Below are positions 42,179-51,357 of a stretch of DNA of 64,000 nucleotides, piece after piece (the first letter of the stretch is position 1; each line of letters starts with the position of its first letter). Below the pieces are notes generated by a model, which searched no databases, was not told where the DNA came from, and was given only the letters and a program-made list of their open reading frames with translations. A program made the translations under genes and the position numbers. This stretch comes from an uncultured Christensenella sp. (GTDB lineage Bacteria; Bacillota; Clostridia; Christensenellales; Pumilibacteraceae), in contig CAJTLV010000001.1 of the NCBI GenBank assembly GCA_910577435.1, positions 62,001 to 126,000 on the forward strand, read 5' to 3'.

Positions 42179-43985
42179 GGTTTTTAACCACTTTAATCAA
42201 ATTTTCTTGCGTCAGGCCGGACGCGCCGAGCGTCGAGGCTATGTCTCTGTCGTCAATGAACTTATCGCCGTGAGCAAGTATCTTTACGTTCGCATTCATT
42301 CCGAACACATTTAAGCGCGACAGCACCGCTTCTCCGAATCCACCGCGACGGATATTATCCTCCATAGTGACTAAGGTGTTACCGCGCTTATTCACGCTCT
42401 TCAAAAACTCATCGTCAAGCGGCTTTACGAATCGACAGTTGACTATGTTGATGTCCACAGAATCGGAAGCGGAAACCGCCGCATCGAGCATTCGCGGACC
42501 GCAACACAGCACAAACACTCTGCTCTTGCTCTTTCTCACGATCTCCCACTTTCCGTAAACTATCGGGTCGTGCGTGCGCTCGACGGCATACGTTCGAGGA
42601 TAACGGATGGCGAGCGGCGCACCGAAGTTTACTGAGTATTCCAACATTGCTTCGAATTCCGCGCCGTCTGTCGGACACACCACAGTCATATTCGGCAACA
42701 TTGACAGATAGCTCAAATCGAACACGCCTTGATGCGTCACACCGTCAGCACCGACGGCACCCGCGCGATCTATGCAAAAAGTTACGCCGTAACCGCCGAT
42801 ACAAACGTCGTGCAAAACCTCGTCGAACGCGCGCTGTAAAAATGTCGAATACACCGCAAAATACGGCTTTCTGCCGGCGGACGCCAATGCCGCGCAATAT
42901 GTCGCGGCATGCTCTTCGGCAATGCCGACGTCTTTGAATCTGTCCGGAAACGCTTTGGAAAATTCTTCCAACCCCGTACCGATGGACATCGCCGCAGTTA
43001 CCGCAGTTATTCGTCCGTCGGACTCCGCCTTGCCTACGAGAAATCTGCCCAGAACATCGGAGAACTTTTTTCCGCCGTTGCCGTCAAATGCCGAAATACC
43101 GTGAGAATGCGCGGGGTCCGAAGCGGCGCTTTTAAGACCTTTTCCTTTATCGGTAAGCACATGGACTATTACCGGCTCGTCTTTATCTTTGACTTGATTG
43201 AAAACGTCGACAAGCTCGCGGATATTATGTCCGTCGAACGGACCGAAATAACTGATCCCCATTGCTTCGAACATCTTATTGGACAGCACCGCACGCTTTA
43301 ATATGCGCTTGCTCTTTTCCATAAGACGAATAGCTCCGTCTCCGAAAAACGGAATGAGCGACACCGAGCGCCGTATCTCGCTCTTTAACCGAGTGTATTT
43401 TTTGCTCACACGCAACCGAGTTAAGTGATTGCTTACTGCTCCGACGTTTTTGCTTATCGACATCTCGTTGTCGTTTAAGACGATAATCACGGGCAATCTC
43501 TCGCTGCCGATCGCGTTCATCGCTTCGTAGGCAAGCCCGCCGGTCAGCGCACCGTCGCCGATAACCGCAATAACCGAACTGTCATCGCCCATCTGCTTTG
43601 CCGCTTCCGCAAGACCGAGCGCAACCGACAGCGACGTCGACGCATGCCCCATACCGAACGCGTCGTATTCGCTCTCCGAAGGAAGCGGAAATCCGGATAT
43701 CCCGTCGTTTTGACGCAAGCCGTCGAACCTGTCGCCCCGCCCCGTTAGTATTTTATGAGTATAGCTCTGATGCCCTACATCAAAAAGCAGTTTATCTCGC
43801 GGACAATCGAAAACATAATGTAAAGCAACGGTAAGCTCTATCGTGCCGAGATTGGATGATAAATGACCGCCGTTATTCTCGACGGTTGTTACTATCATTT
43901 CACGTATCTGCTCCGCGACTGAATCCAGTTCGGACATATTAAGCCGCTTCAAATCCTGCGGCGTTTTGATGTTTTTCACGTCCAT
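42171..43985 (-). CDS. dxs: 1-deoxy-D-xylulose-5-phosphate synthase
   Basis: Dxs condenses pyruvate and glyceraldehyde-3-phosphate, the first step of the MEP isoprenoid pathway that ends with IspH (encoded at 8212). The 604-residue thiamine diphosphate enzyme has FDVGHQSYTHKILTGR near 70, the cofactor-binding GDGALTGGLAYEAMN near 143 and AEEHAATYCAALASAG near 358. The ribosome binding site is weak and the gene follows ispA by 4 bases. Confidence 0.96.
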   Translation of the reverse strand: MDVKNIKTPQDLKRLNMSELDSVAEQIREMIVTTVENNGGHLSSNLGTIELTVALHYVFDCPRDKLLFDVGHQSYTHKILTGRGDRFDGLRQNDGISGFPLPSESEYDAFGMGHASTSLSVALGLAEAAKQMGDDSSVIAVIGDGALTGGLAYEAMNAIGSERLPVIIVLNDNEMSISKNVGAVSNHLTRLRVSKKYTRLKSEIRRSVSLIPFFGDGAIRLMEKSKRILKRAVLSNKMFEAMGISYFGPFDGHNIRELVDVFNQVKDKDEPVIVHVLTDKGKGLKSAASDPAHSHGISAFDGNGGKKFSDVLGRFLVGKAESDGRITAVTAAMSIGTGLEEFSKAFPDRFKDVGIAEEHAATYCAALASAGRKPYFAVYSTFLQRAFDEVLHDVCIGGYGVTFCIDRAGAVGADGVTHQGVFDLSYLSMLPNMTVVCPTDGAEFEAMLEYSVNFGAPLAIRYPRTYAVERTHDPIVYGKWEIVRKSKSRVFVLCCGPRMLDAAVSASDSVDINIVNCRFVKPLDDEFLKSVNKRGNTLVTMEDNIRRGGFGEAVLSRLNVFGMNANVKILAHGDKFIDDRDIASTLGASGLTQENLIKVVKNLE

Positions 43986-43989
43986 TGAC

Positions 43990-44934
43990 TTAAACTATGA
44001 CAAATTTCTCCACAAACTCTCGAAGCACCGAAGTGTCGCCGTGATAATTCCTATCAAGTGCCGCCGCCGCCTCGTTGAGATAACCGTTAAGCATTATTTT
44101 AGCTTCATCCAAACTTGCGAAATCAAGAATACTCGCGCCGTCGGGTTGTTCGCACGACAAATATTCCGAAAGATCGTCGTAGAGTTGGAACGCTATGCCG
44201 AACGAACTGCCGAACGCCGCCGCACCTAAAACAAGTTCTTCAGTCTCCGAAGATCGCTCGCCGACGTAATGCCAACCGCGTTGTGCCTCGATGTCGTAAT
44301 ATTCGTTATCTATGCCGCAAAGCAGACCCTCGCTCTCTATATTAAGTGCACCCGACATCTGCGGGAACAAATATCCGGACGCACACGCAAGCGTTATTAG
44401 CGCACCCGTTTTTTTCCTGTAAATCTCTACAAGATCGGAAACGCTCTCGCATTTTGCATACAAATCGAGATATTGCCCGTTAATTATCCCGCGCGAGCCG
44501 ACAAGCCGCGCCATAGTAAATACGAGCGGATACTGTTTTTCGTCCAGACTTGACGCAAGACACTCAAACGCCAATGTGAGCAAAGCATCGCCGGCAAGAA
44601 GCGCCTTGCCCTCGCCGAATTCTTTATGCACGGTCGGTTTTCCGCGCCGGATGTCGTCGTTATCCATACACGGCATATCGTCGTGTATGAGCGAGAAAGC
44701 GTGAATGATCTCTATTGCGCACGCAAAGACAAGAGCCTGCCGGTTAGGCGGCGCAAACAGATTGTGCCATTCCAAAAAAAGAATGGGGCGCAATCTCTTA
44801 CCGCCGGGAAACATCGAGTACCGCATAACGTCTTTGAAGTCTTCCGGATATTTACTGTCATCTATTATAGACCGAAGGCAATCGTCTATTTGCTCTTTCC
44901 ATTCGGTCATTCTCTTGTCGAAAGTCTCACTCAT
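43990..44934 (-). CDS. ispA: Polyprenyl (farnesyl/geranylgeranyl) diphosphate synthase
   Basis: The enzyme builds C15 or longer prenyl diphosphates from IPP and DMAPP. The 314-residue protein has GGKRLRPIL near 44, the first Asp-rich motif DDMPCMDNDD near 87, and a GIAFQLYDDLSEY segment near 252 where the second motif DDxxD reads DDLSE. That change may affect chain length or activity. An insertion of about 25 residues around 195-225 is not usual for IspA. The start at 44934 overlaps the xseB stop by 8 bases. Confidence 0.9.
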   Translation of the reverse strand: MSETFDKRMTEWKEQIDDCLRSIIDDSKYPEDFKDVMRYSMFPGGKRLRPILFLEWHNLFAPPNRQALVFACAIEIIHAFSLIHDDMPCMDNDDIRRGKPTVHKEFGEGKALLAGDALLTLAFECLASSLDEKQYPLVFTMARLVGSRGIINGQYLDLYAKCESVSDLVEIYRKKTGALITLACASGYLFPQMSGALNIESEGLLCGIDNEYYDIEAQRGWHYVGERSSETEELVLGAAAFGSSFGIAFQLYDDLSEYLSCEQPDGASILDFASLDEAKIMLNGYLNEAAAALDRNYHGDTSVLREFVEKFVIV

Positions 44935-45181
44935 CTCCGCCACCGACAATCGTGCGGTCGAGTATAAGATCGAGCCTGCCTTTGAGTGCGGCTATTCCGT
45001 CACGAGTCGCATTCAAATCGGAAATACACTCTTCGGTAAGATCAAGTCCCGTTTCGAAAAGTTTCATTCCCTCTTCCAGCGAAATATCCGACTCCAATTT
45101 TTCGACAATAGCCGTCAATTCGATCAGTTTTTTTTCGAAATCGGCGCCTGTGTTTGCGCCGCCCGCCGTTTTATCTTTCAT
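44927..45181 (-). CDS. xseB: Exodeoxyribonuclease VII small subunit
   Basis: The 84-residue helical protein has FEKKLIELTAIVEKLES and LEEGMKLFETGLDLTEEC, typical for XseB, which binds the C-terminus of XseA. GGAG lies before the ATG. Confidence 0.94.
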   Translation of the reverse strand: MKDKTAGGANTGADFEKKLIELTAIVEKLESDISLEEGMKLFETGLDLTEECISDLNATRDGIAALKGRLDLILDRTIVGGGDE

Positions 45182-45193
45182 ATGTTCACTCCG

Positions 45194-46432
45194 TTACGCC
45201 TTTTCGGCTATCGATTGAACGACCGCGACAGCCGATCCGTCCGCAAATATCAGTTTGACTGTTTCGCCGCATTTAAGTCCTTTAACGCCCATAACCGTCC
45301 CGCTCTCAGAAACGACTGCTGCATAGCCGGATTTGATAATTCGGTAAGGGTCGAGCACTTTTAACATCGCAGACACTTTATCGAGCTTGCCCGCATTGCG
45401 CTCGTACAGTCTCGCCGCCGCCGCGCCCAGTCTTTTCGCAAGTTTCTCCAACCGCCCGCGCTCGCCGTCATATATCCTTTCGAGTGCGTAACCGCCGCGC
45501 CGCGCAAGAAACTCCACTCCGTGCTTTGTTTCGGCGACGCGCGTGCCCATAGCATACTCGGCTCGTCTGCAAATTCGTTCCAATCTGCTCTTTCTTTCGT
45601 CGAATTTGCGGTCGAGCGACACATAGCCCGCACACACGCTCCCTCTCAATGTGTCGATAATTGCGCCCGCTCGCTCGTTGATAATCTCGCCCGCTATCGA
45701 AGGAGTGCCGGCACGCGTGCCCGCACAGAAATCACACAGCGTATAATCTATCTCGTGACCTACCGCCGAAACGATCGGTATGCGCGAATTCGCTACCGCC
45801 AATGCAAGTTTTTCATCGTTGAAACAATCGAGATCCTCGTCACTGCCGCCGCCGCGACAGACTACGATCGCGTCGGTGCGCACGTTTTGCAGGTTTTCTA
45901 TCGCCCTCGCGATTCCCGCCGCCGCACCGTCGCCCTGAACCTTGACAGGACAAACACGTATTCTCACAAACGGATTTTTATCCGATACGACGCGAATAAA
46001 ATCCCGTATCGCCGCGCCGTCCGGACTTGTCACTGCGACAATGTCGGAGATATATTCCGGCAGTTTGGGACGGTTCTCGAAAAGTCCTTGCATTCGCAGT
46101 CTTTCTACAGTCTCGGCGAATCTAGCTTTTTTTGCCCCCTCGCCGCAAATAAAGAACTCGGTATAAACAAACGAAACGCTTCCGCGCTTATCATAATACC
46201 CGACGCTTCCGCGAAGCGCGATGCGCGCACCTTTCTCGATATTGTCGCGCGCCGAAAACCTTACGCACCGAATCGAATATTCGTTCTCGGCAAGCACCAA
46301 AAACGTATGTTTATCAGAATACGATATTTCTGCTACTTCGCCCGAAAGCGTAACGTCGTGCAACAGTTCTTCGTCGTCGAACACACCTTTAAGATATAAA
46401 GCAAGTTGCGCGACGGTCATCGTTCTATTCAT
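45194..46432 (-). CDS. xseA: Exodeoxyribonuclease VII large subunit
   Basis: XseA degrades single-stranded DNA. The 412-residue protein has the N-terminal OB-fold (MTVAQLALYLKGVF, then LSGEVAEIS), the catalytic domain with VTSPDGAAIRDF near 135, CRGGGSDEDLDCFNDE near 190 and SAVGHEIDYTLCDF near 220, then a helical region. It overlaps folD by 8 bases. Confidence 0.96.
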   Translation of the reverse strand: MNRTMTVAQLALYLKGVFDDEELLHDVTLSGEVAEISYSDKHTFLVLAENEYSIRCVRFSARDNIEKGARIALRGSVGYYDKRGSVSFVYTEFFICGEGAKKARFAETVERLRMQGLFENRPKLPEYISDIVAVTSPDGAAIRDFIRVVSDKNPFVRIRVCPVKVQGDGAAAGIARAIENLQNVRTDAIVVCRGGGSDEDLDCFNDEKLALAVANSRIPIVSAVGHEIDYTLCDFCAGTRAGTPSIAGEIINERAGAIIDTLRGSVCAGYVSLDRKFDERKSRLERICRRAEYAMGTRVAETKHGVEFLARRGGYALERIYDGERGRLEKLAKRLGAAAARLYERNAGKLDKVSAMLKVLDPYRIIKSGYAAVVSESGTVMGVKGLKCGETVKLIFADGSAVAVVQSIAEKA

Positions 46433-47270
46433 TAAACGCCCCGTCGACCGTGTTTTTAAGCAACATTGCGATAGTCATAGGTCCCACGCCGCCGGGAACG
46501 GGCGTTATGTGCGACGCAACGTCTTTTACCGTATCGAAGTCGACGTCGCCGAAAAGTCCTTCATCATCTCTGTTCATTCCAACGTCGATCACTATCGCGC
46601 CACGCTTTACCATATCCGCTTTGACAAACTTCTTTTTACCTACTGCCGCAACCAAAATATCGGCGGTGCGGGTTATATCAGCAAGATTGCGAGTACGGCT
46701 GTGGCAAACCGTCACCGTCGCGTTGTTTGCGAGAAGAAGCATTGCAACAGGCTTACCCACTATATTCGAGCGTCCTATAACAACGGCGTGTTTGCCGGCA
46801 ATCTCTACCCCCGTCGACTTTATCAGCTCGATTATTCCGCGCGGAGTACACGCGACAGAGGGCGTGTATTCGCCCAGAAACAGCTTCCCGGCATTTACGA
46901 TATGAAAACCGTCCGCATCTTTTTCAGGCAAAATACGCGAAAGCACGGCGCGCTCGTCGATTCCTTGCGGCAACGGAAGCTGGACGAGAATACCGTCTAC
47001 ACGTTTGTCGTCGTTAAGAATACAGATCATTTCGACCAGCTTGTCTTGAGTTATATTCGCATCGAAATAATAGGCAAAAGATGCGATGTTACACGCTTCG
47101 CACGCTTTGACTTTGTTGCGCACATAGATAGCCGACGCGGGATCTTCGCCGACTTTGATTACGGCAAGCCCGATCTTACGCCCGTGCGACTTTTCGAATT
47201 CTATTGCGCGTATGCGTATTTCTTCCTTTATCTGCGCGGATATACGCTTGCCGTCTATGATCTCTCCCAT
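46425..47270 (-). CDS. folD: Methylenetetrahydrofolate dehydrogenase/cyclohydrolase
   Basis: FolD interconverts methylene- and formyl-tetrahydrofolate. The 281-residue protein has SAIYVRNKVKACEACNI with the catalytic lysine, DGILVQLPLPQGID near 93, VVIGRSNIVGKPVAMLL near 160 and ITPVPGGVGPMTIAML near the end. The ATG shares a base with the nusB stop (TAATG), preceded by AAGGAAAG. Confidence 0.96.
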   Translation of the reverse strand: MGEIIDGKRISAQIKEEIRIRAIEFEKSHGRKIGLAVIKVGEDPASAIYVRNKVKACEACNIASFAYYFDANITQDKLVEMICILNDDKRVDGILVQLPLPQGIDERAVLSRILPEKDADGFHIVNAGKLFLGEYTPSVACTPRGIIELIKSTGVEIAGKHAVVIGRSNIVGKPVAMLLLANNATVTVCHSRTRNLADITRTADILVAAVGKKKFVKADMVKRGAIVIDVGMNRDDEGLFGDVDFDTVKDVASHITPVPGGVGPMTIAMLLKNTVDGAFNE

Positions 47271-47662
47271 TATTTCTTTCCTTTGATGACCGACGCGAGT
47301 ATACCGTTTACAAAAGAATAACTCTGCTGTCCGGAATATGTCTTTACTATTTCGACCGCCTCGTTGGCTACTACCGCAGGCGGAGTATCGGTATATAAAA
47401 TTTCATAGCAAGCTACGGTCAGCGCGGCAAGATCGGTTTTATATATCCTGTCGTATTCATAACCGTGCGCATTGTCCGTTATTACCTTTTTTATTTCGTC
47501 GCGATGTTCGGAAACGCCTTTGACAATATCTACCGCAAAGCCGCGCGCGTCGCCGTCTGCGGACGACAGCAATTCTTCCGCCGTCTCCGCATTGTACTCG
47601 CCGGTGACGACCATTTCATATGTCAGTTTGAACGCCGCTACACGCGCGTCGCGTCTATTCAT
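47270..47662 (-). CDS. nusB: Transcription antitermination factor NusB
   Basis: The 130-residue helical protein shows RRDARVAAFKLTYEM, DRIYKTDLAALTVACYEILY and NEAVEIVKTYSGQQSYSFVNGIL, all typical of NusB, which acts in rRNA antitermination. GGAGA lies before the ATG. It follows the Asp23-family gene, the normal clostridial order. Confidence 0.95.
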   Translation of the reverse strand: MNRRDARVAAFKLTYEMVVTGEYNAETAEELLSSADGDARGFAVDIVKGVSEHRDEIKKVITDNAHGYEYDRIYKTDLAALTVACYEILYTDTPPAVVANEAVEIVKTYSGQQSYSFVNGILASVIKGKK

Positions 47663-47670
47663 ACCGTCTC

Positions 47671-47982
47671 CTAGTGCTTCAAAAATTTGACAGAAATAAT
47701 ATTTACGTTTATGACACCCATCTTGAAATCGGTCATCGTCTCGACAGACTTCTTGATGTTGTCCTGAACCTTATACGCAATGTCCGAGCAACTGACGTCG
47801 CTGTTGACCTCTATATAAACGTCGGCGTCGATGGTGTCGCCCAGAATATAACAGCGCACGCCTCTGCCGCTTACGGATTCCACTCCGCTTATCTCTTGCG
47901 CGGCAAGCCTGATTATAGAGCGCAACACGTTGTGCCCGAAAGTGACGTTACCTGTATTGGAATTGTTATGCTTTACGCTCAT
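47671..47982 (-). CDS. Asp23/Gls24 family protein
   Basis: The 103-residue protein belongs to the alkaline shock family (FGHNVLRSIIRLAAQEISGV, then VDVYIEV-like strands and VNVNIISVKF at the end). This second copy sits between the spoIIIA operon and nusB, where Firmicutes usually have YqhY; in Bacillus YqhY is tied to acetyl-CoA carboxylase control. GGAG before the ATG and a good promoter upstream. Confidence 0.9.
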   Translation of the reverse strand: MSVKHNNSNTGNVTFGHNVLRSIIRLAAQEISGVESVSGRGVRCYILGDTIDADVYIEVNSDVSCSDIAYKVQDNIKKSVETMTDFKMGVINVNIISVKFLKH

Positions 47983-48002
47983 CTACATAACTCCTCAAAA
48001 TA

Positions 48003-48031
48003 ATTATAACACATACGGCTTGAAATTACAA
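48003..48031 (-). promoter_or_regulatory. Sigma-A-type promoter of the asp23-nusB-recN operon
   Basis: TTGTAA (48026-48031) and TATAAT (48003-48008) on the minus strand have a 17-base spacer, 21 bases before the start codon. Confidence 0.75.
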
Positions 48032-48094
48032 TCTTTTTTTACTAAAGTTTTATATTCCTGAACAGACTTATTCCGCGAACAAGTCGACAGCGTA

Positions 48095-48122
48095 AAACAG
48101 AAAAGCGGGCATTTCTGCCCGC
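48095..48122 (-). terminator. Terminator after spoIIIAH
   Basis: GCGGGCA and TGCCCGC form a 7-bp GC-rich stem with a 4-base loop, followed by TTTTCTGTTTT on the minus strand. It separates the sporulation operon from the asp23 promoter. Confidence 0.85.
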
Positions 48123-48144
48123 CTCTGTTGCCTTATCGGCTGAA

Positions 48145-48624
48145 TTATGCTTCTATGGGTTTGATGCGCACATTGGGCGCACTCTTATCCGTCTCGGTGA
48201 CGATTATTTCAAGCACCTGCGCGACTTCGGAATCGGTCATAGCATCCGACTTCAATATCACATTGATATTCTCCGTGCCTACCGTTACGAGACAGTCGTC
48301 GTAGCCGAGCGCTTTAATAAGCGCTTCCAAACGTTGCTCGGTCTCCATATTGGCGACGAGCGCGGCAAGTTCTTTCTCGGCGTTGGCTTTTGCCTCTGCG
48401 GAAGTTGCTTCGCTCTCGATTATCGCGTTATACTGCATAACCGTTTCGGTGCGGGATGTGTCGCGGTCGGCGTGCGACGATTTGAAGTAATCGGTATACA
48501 CGACCGTATTGCCGGCATTGGCGTTTTGCGAATTCGGTCTGTTAAGGAAATAGTTGAGACAGCCCGTAAGTACAAGCAACGCGACCATGCTCACGAGAAC
48601 GATGATTTTCTTCTTTTTGCTCAT
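48145..48624 (-). CDS. spoIIIAH: Stage III sporulation protein AH
   Basis: SpoIIIAH is the mother-cell partner of SpoIIQ in the feeding-tube channel across the two forespore membranes. The 159-residue protein has one N-terminal membrane helix (6-27), a linker and a YscJ/FliF-like domain (AKANAEKELAALVANMETEQRL, then VLEIIVTETDKSAPNVRI). GGAGG lies before the ATG. Last gene of the operon. Confidence 0.95.
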   Translation of the reverse strand: MSKKKKIIVLVSMVALLVLTGCLNYFLNRPNSQNANAGNTVVYTDYFKSSHADRDTSRTETVMQYNAIIESEATSAEAKANAEKELAALVANMETEQRLEALIKALGYDDCLVTVGTENINVILKSDAMTDSEVAQVLEIIVTETDKSAPNVRIKPIEA

Positions 48625-48638
48625 TGTTACCTCCGAAT

Positions 48639-49067
48639 TTATATTGATTTAGGATAAACCATAATTTTATCTATCGACAGATCGAGCAGCGTCGCCACCG
48701 CGAATATGACGTCGACCTTTACTTTTGCGTCGTTTCCGCCCACGCAGACTATTATCGCGCCCGTCGCTTTGGGATTTTCGGTCGATGCGCCCATCAACGA
48801 AGCGCCGATACTTCTATCCCAATTTATAACGACCGAAGCGTCGCCAACGCCGGAAATTTCGGAAACGATTTTTTCAAGCTGAGTTTGCATTGCCGTACAG
48901 TAATCCATATCCGACAGATCGAGCGATGCAGTCTTTGTCTTGTCGGCGGAACAGGAAACACAGGAAAAATACACGGCCAGAACGATTGCGAGTATCGCTC
49001 CGCAAGCCAATATTTCGATATGCCTTACGTTTTTTAATTTCTTAAAAAACTCGGCAATTTTACCCAT
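48639..49067 (-). CDS. spoIIIAG: Stage III sporulation protein AG
   Basis: SpoIIIAG forms a large ring of the channel. The 142-residue protein has an N-terminal membrane helix (14-34) and the conserved LEKIVSEISGVGDASVVINWD segment near 68, ending in a short domain with ATGAIIVCVGG. It is shorter than the Bacillus form (about 229). It overlaps spoIIIAF by 8 bases. Confidence 0.93.
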   Translation of the reverse strand: MGKIAEFFKKLKNVRHIEILACGAILAIVLAVYFSCVSCSADKTKTASLDLSDMDYCTAMQTQLEKIVSEISGVGDASVVINWDRSIGASLMGASTENPKATGAIIVCVGGNDAKVKVDVIFAVATLLDLSIDKIMVYPKSI

Positions 49068-49536
49068 ATGTCATAACCGCCTCCTCGCCCAATCGCAAGT
49101 ATTCCGCAACCAGCTTGATGATTTCACTCTTATGTATATGCGCGTCGTTTTCGGTAATGCCCGTTTCGTCGAATTTGATACTCGCCGATTTTGCCGTAAA
49201 TCCGCCGTCGCCCAATTCGACGGAAACGATTACCCCGTCGTAGCCCGACTGCCTCAAATATTCCTCGACGGATTGTTCTATCATTTTCCGCTTGGCGTCG
49301 TCGACATATTCTATGTACTTGCCGTCGGTTTCTATTCCGTCGCCGCCGAAAAAGTCGAAATCGAACCCCGACTTTAACATTTGCGGAAGCGGCGTTACTA
49401 TCAACAGCACCGTAACCGTAGCAATACACGAACGTATCACCTTGCGCGTCTTGCCCTGCGGCAAAAGCATTTCGGCAATCGTCGTGGTAACAGCCAAACC
49501 CAATATTGTAAGTCCCCAAGCCGCAAACGAACTCAT
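49060..49536 (-). CDS. spoIIIAF: Stage III sporulation protein AF
   Basis: The 158-residue protein has two N-terminal membrane helices (4-24, 37-50) and a soluble domain with DDAKRKMIEQSVEEYLRQ. It is part of the spoIIIA channel complex. The start at 49536 overlaps the spoIIIAE stop as ATGA, with GGGGAA upstream; an ATG seven codons upstream is less likely. Confidence 0.92.
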   Translation of the reverse strand: MSSFAAWGLTILGLAVTTTIAEMLLPQGKTRKVIRSCIATVTVLLIVTPLPQMLKSGFDFDFFGGDGIETDGKYIEYVDDAKRKMIEQSVEEYLRQSGYDGVIVSVELGDGGFTAKSASIKFDETGITENDAHIHKSEIIKLVAEYLRLGEEAVMTYG

Positions 49537-50768
49537 AATCCGATATTCCCCGTGCATATCATCATTGCCAAAAAGAGTATGTACAGTATCGTCATAGCGA
49601 TGATAACCGTCGCTACCATCGACGATGACTTCGCTATTGACGAAAGTATCCCGCCGAACTTATCTCCGCCGAGCGGCTCGCACACAGCCGCCGTCAGCTT
49701 CAAAGTGAGAGTAAACACCGCTATCTTAGCTATTATGGGTGCCGCTACAAGCGCGATCAGAGCAACGGCGCTAGCCCCGACGGCGTTCTTTATGAGAATA
49801 TTTCCCGCCATCAAAAAATCGAAACCTTGCGACAGATAGCCTCCGATGATAGGCACATACTTCGATACGGCAAACCGCGCCGCGCGCACGGATATGCCGT
49901 CGCGTACAGACGCAGTTATTCCAGATACGCCTATTACCGTGACGAAAATAAAAAACGCCGTACCCAAAAACCATTTGCACGCCGACCTGAAAAATTCGGC
50001 GGTTTTGTCGAGCTTCAACGACGTCGACACCGATCCGATAATGTCGAATACCAACCCCATAAGCAATGCGGGAAACGCGATATATGTGACGATGTTCGTC
50101 ATACCGCTGCCGAGAACCGCAATAGACGGCGTATATACCCCCGCAGACGATGTTGCGCCCGCCGCAGTCATCAGCGTAACAAGCACGGGCGCTACGGTGT
50201 TAATATGCGTTTTGAGTGCTGAGGCGTATTTAACCGCGTCGACCAGCACCGATGAAAAATATCCGACTACAAGACTGATAGCTATTATTCCCGTCGCGAA
50301 ATACACTACGCGCTCGATAGCGTCCGATGCGTATTTTCCTTTTACCGAATTCAAAATGTTATACGCGAGGACTATCGCTATGACTGCCAACATCATCGGC
50401 AGAAATTCCGCAGCGTTTGCGCCGAGAAGCGCTGCGACATACGAAAATATATTCCCGTAATCGTTCTTTATATCTCCGTTGGCAACCGCCCGAACGCGCT
50501 CGGCTATGTCGTCAAAGCCGAAGACCGTCAATCTATCCGTATCTAACGTGTTTATAAGATTTTGAATGCCCGACAGATCGAGATTACCGAGCAAGTCGTC
50601 TATGCTGTCCGGCACGGTCGGCTCGTCGTCCGTAACAGTCGCACTGTTTGCCGCAACAGCCGCGTCGCTTGATTTTTCGTCGCCGTTTTTCGCGTTGCAA
50701 ACGCCGACGAGCGCGAGCGCAACAAACATCAACGCCGCCGCTATGTATGCTATTACCGTATTTTTCAC
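49533..50768 (-). CDS. spoIIIAE: Stage III sporulation protein AE
   Basis: SpoIIIAE is the polytopic core of the channel. The 411-residue protein has a signal-like N-terminus, a short outside segment and about eight membrane helices, with GAAKFAVSKYVPIIGGYLSQ-like and VCEPLGGDKF segments typical of the family. It overlaps spoIIIAD by 4 bases. Confidence 0.94.
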   Translation of the reverse strand: MKNTVIAYIAAALMFVALALVGVCNAKNGDEKSSDAAVAANSATVTDDEPTVPDSIDDLLGNLDLSGIQNLINTLDTDRLTVFGFDDIAERVRAVANGDIKNDYGNIFSYVAALLGANAAEFLPMMLAVIAIVLAYNILNSVKGKYASDAIERVVYFATGIIAISLVVGYFSSVLVDAVKYASALKTHINTVAPVLVTLMTAAGATSSAGVYTPSIAVLGSGMTNIVTYIAFPALLMGLVFDIIGSVSTSLKLDKTAEFFRSACKWFLGTAFFIFVTVIGVSGITASVRDGISVRAARFAVSKYVPIIGGYLSQGFDFLMAGNILIKNAVGASAVALIALVAAPIIAKIAVFTLTLKLTAAVCEPLGGDKFGGILSSIAKSSSMVATVIIAMTILYILFLAMMICTGNIGL

Positions 50769-51151
50769 GACAACATCCCCGCTATAAATTCGAACAGCTC
50801 GACGACAACAGGCAACGAAGTGCCTACAATTATCAGCTTACCCGCAAGCGTGACTTTATCGGCAAGCGACGACAGTCCGGCATCGTCGATCAGCGACGCC
50901 GAAAACTCGGCAATATATCCGACCGCTATTATTTTGAACAGTAACGTGACGACCGACGTCGCAAGACCGGCACGCGACGCTATCGACGATATGACCGAAA
51001 AAATGTTCGAGAAATAGTCGATAACGGATAGTATCACTATTATCCCGCCGGCGAACGCCACTATAACGGCAAGTTCGCTCTTTATGTCGCGCAATAGTAT
51101 TACGCAGAAAGCGGTAACAAGCGCGATTGCCGCTATGCGAAATATCTCCAT
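50765..51151 (-). CDS. spoIIIAD: Stage III sporulation protein AD
   Basis: The 128-residue membrane protein has four hydrophobic helices and the family pattern LLFKIIAVGYIAEFSASLIDDAG near 74, followed by DKVTLAGKLIIVGTSLPVV. It is a core subunit of the spoIIIA channel and begins immediately after the spoIIIAC stop. Confidence 0.94.
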   Translation of the reverse strand: MEIFRIAAIALVTAFCVILLRDIKSELAVIVAFAGGIIVILSVIDYFSNIFSVISSIASRAGLATSVVTLLFKIIAVGYIAEFSASLIDDAGLSSLADKVTLAGKLIIVGTSLPVVVELFEFIAGMLS

Positions 51152-51349
51152 CTAAAACATACCGAATACTGTTTTGAGCGTATCGAAAAGCTGACCTATC
51201 ATATTGATTATCATTATTAACACAATAACCAGCCCCGCAAGCGTTACCAGCGTGGCTATCTCGTCCTTATCGGATTTTTTGAGAAGCTGATTTATTATTG
51301 CGGTGATCAGACCAACCGCCGCAATTTGAAATATGATACTTACGTCCAT
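51152..51349 (-). CDS. spoIIIAC: Stage III sporulation protein AC
   Basis: The 65-residue protein has two membrane helices and the family core IFQIAAVGLITAIINQLLKK followed by DEIATLVTLAGLVIVL. It pairs with SpoIIIAD. AGGTGG lies before the ATG. Confidence 0.95.
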   Translation of the reverse strand: MDVSIIFQIAAVGLITAIINQLLKKSDKDEIATLVTLAGLVIVLIMIINMIGQLFDTLKTVFGMF

Positions 51350-51357
51350 TCTACCAC

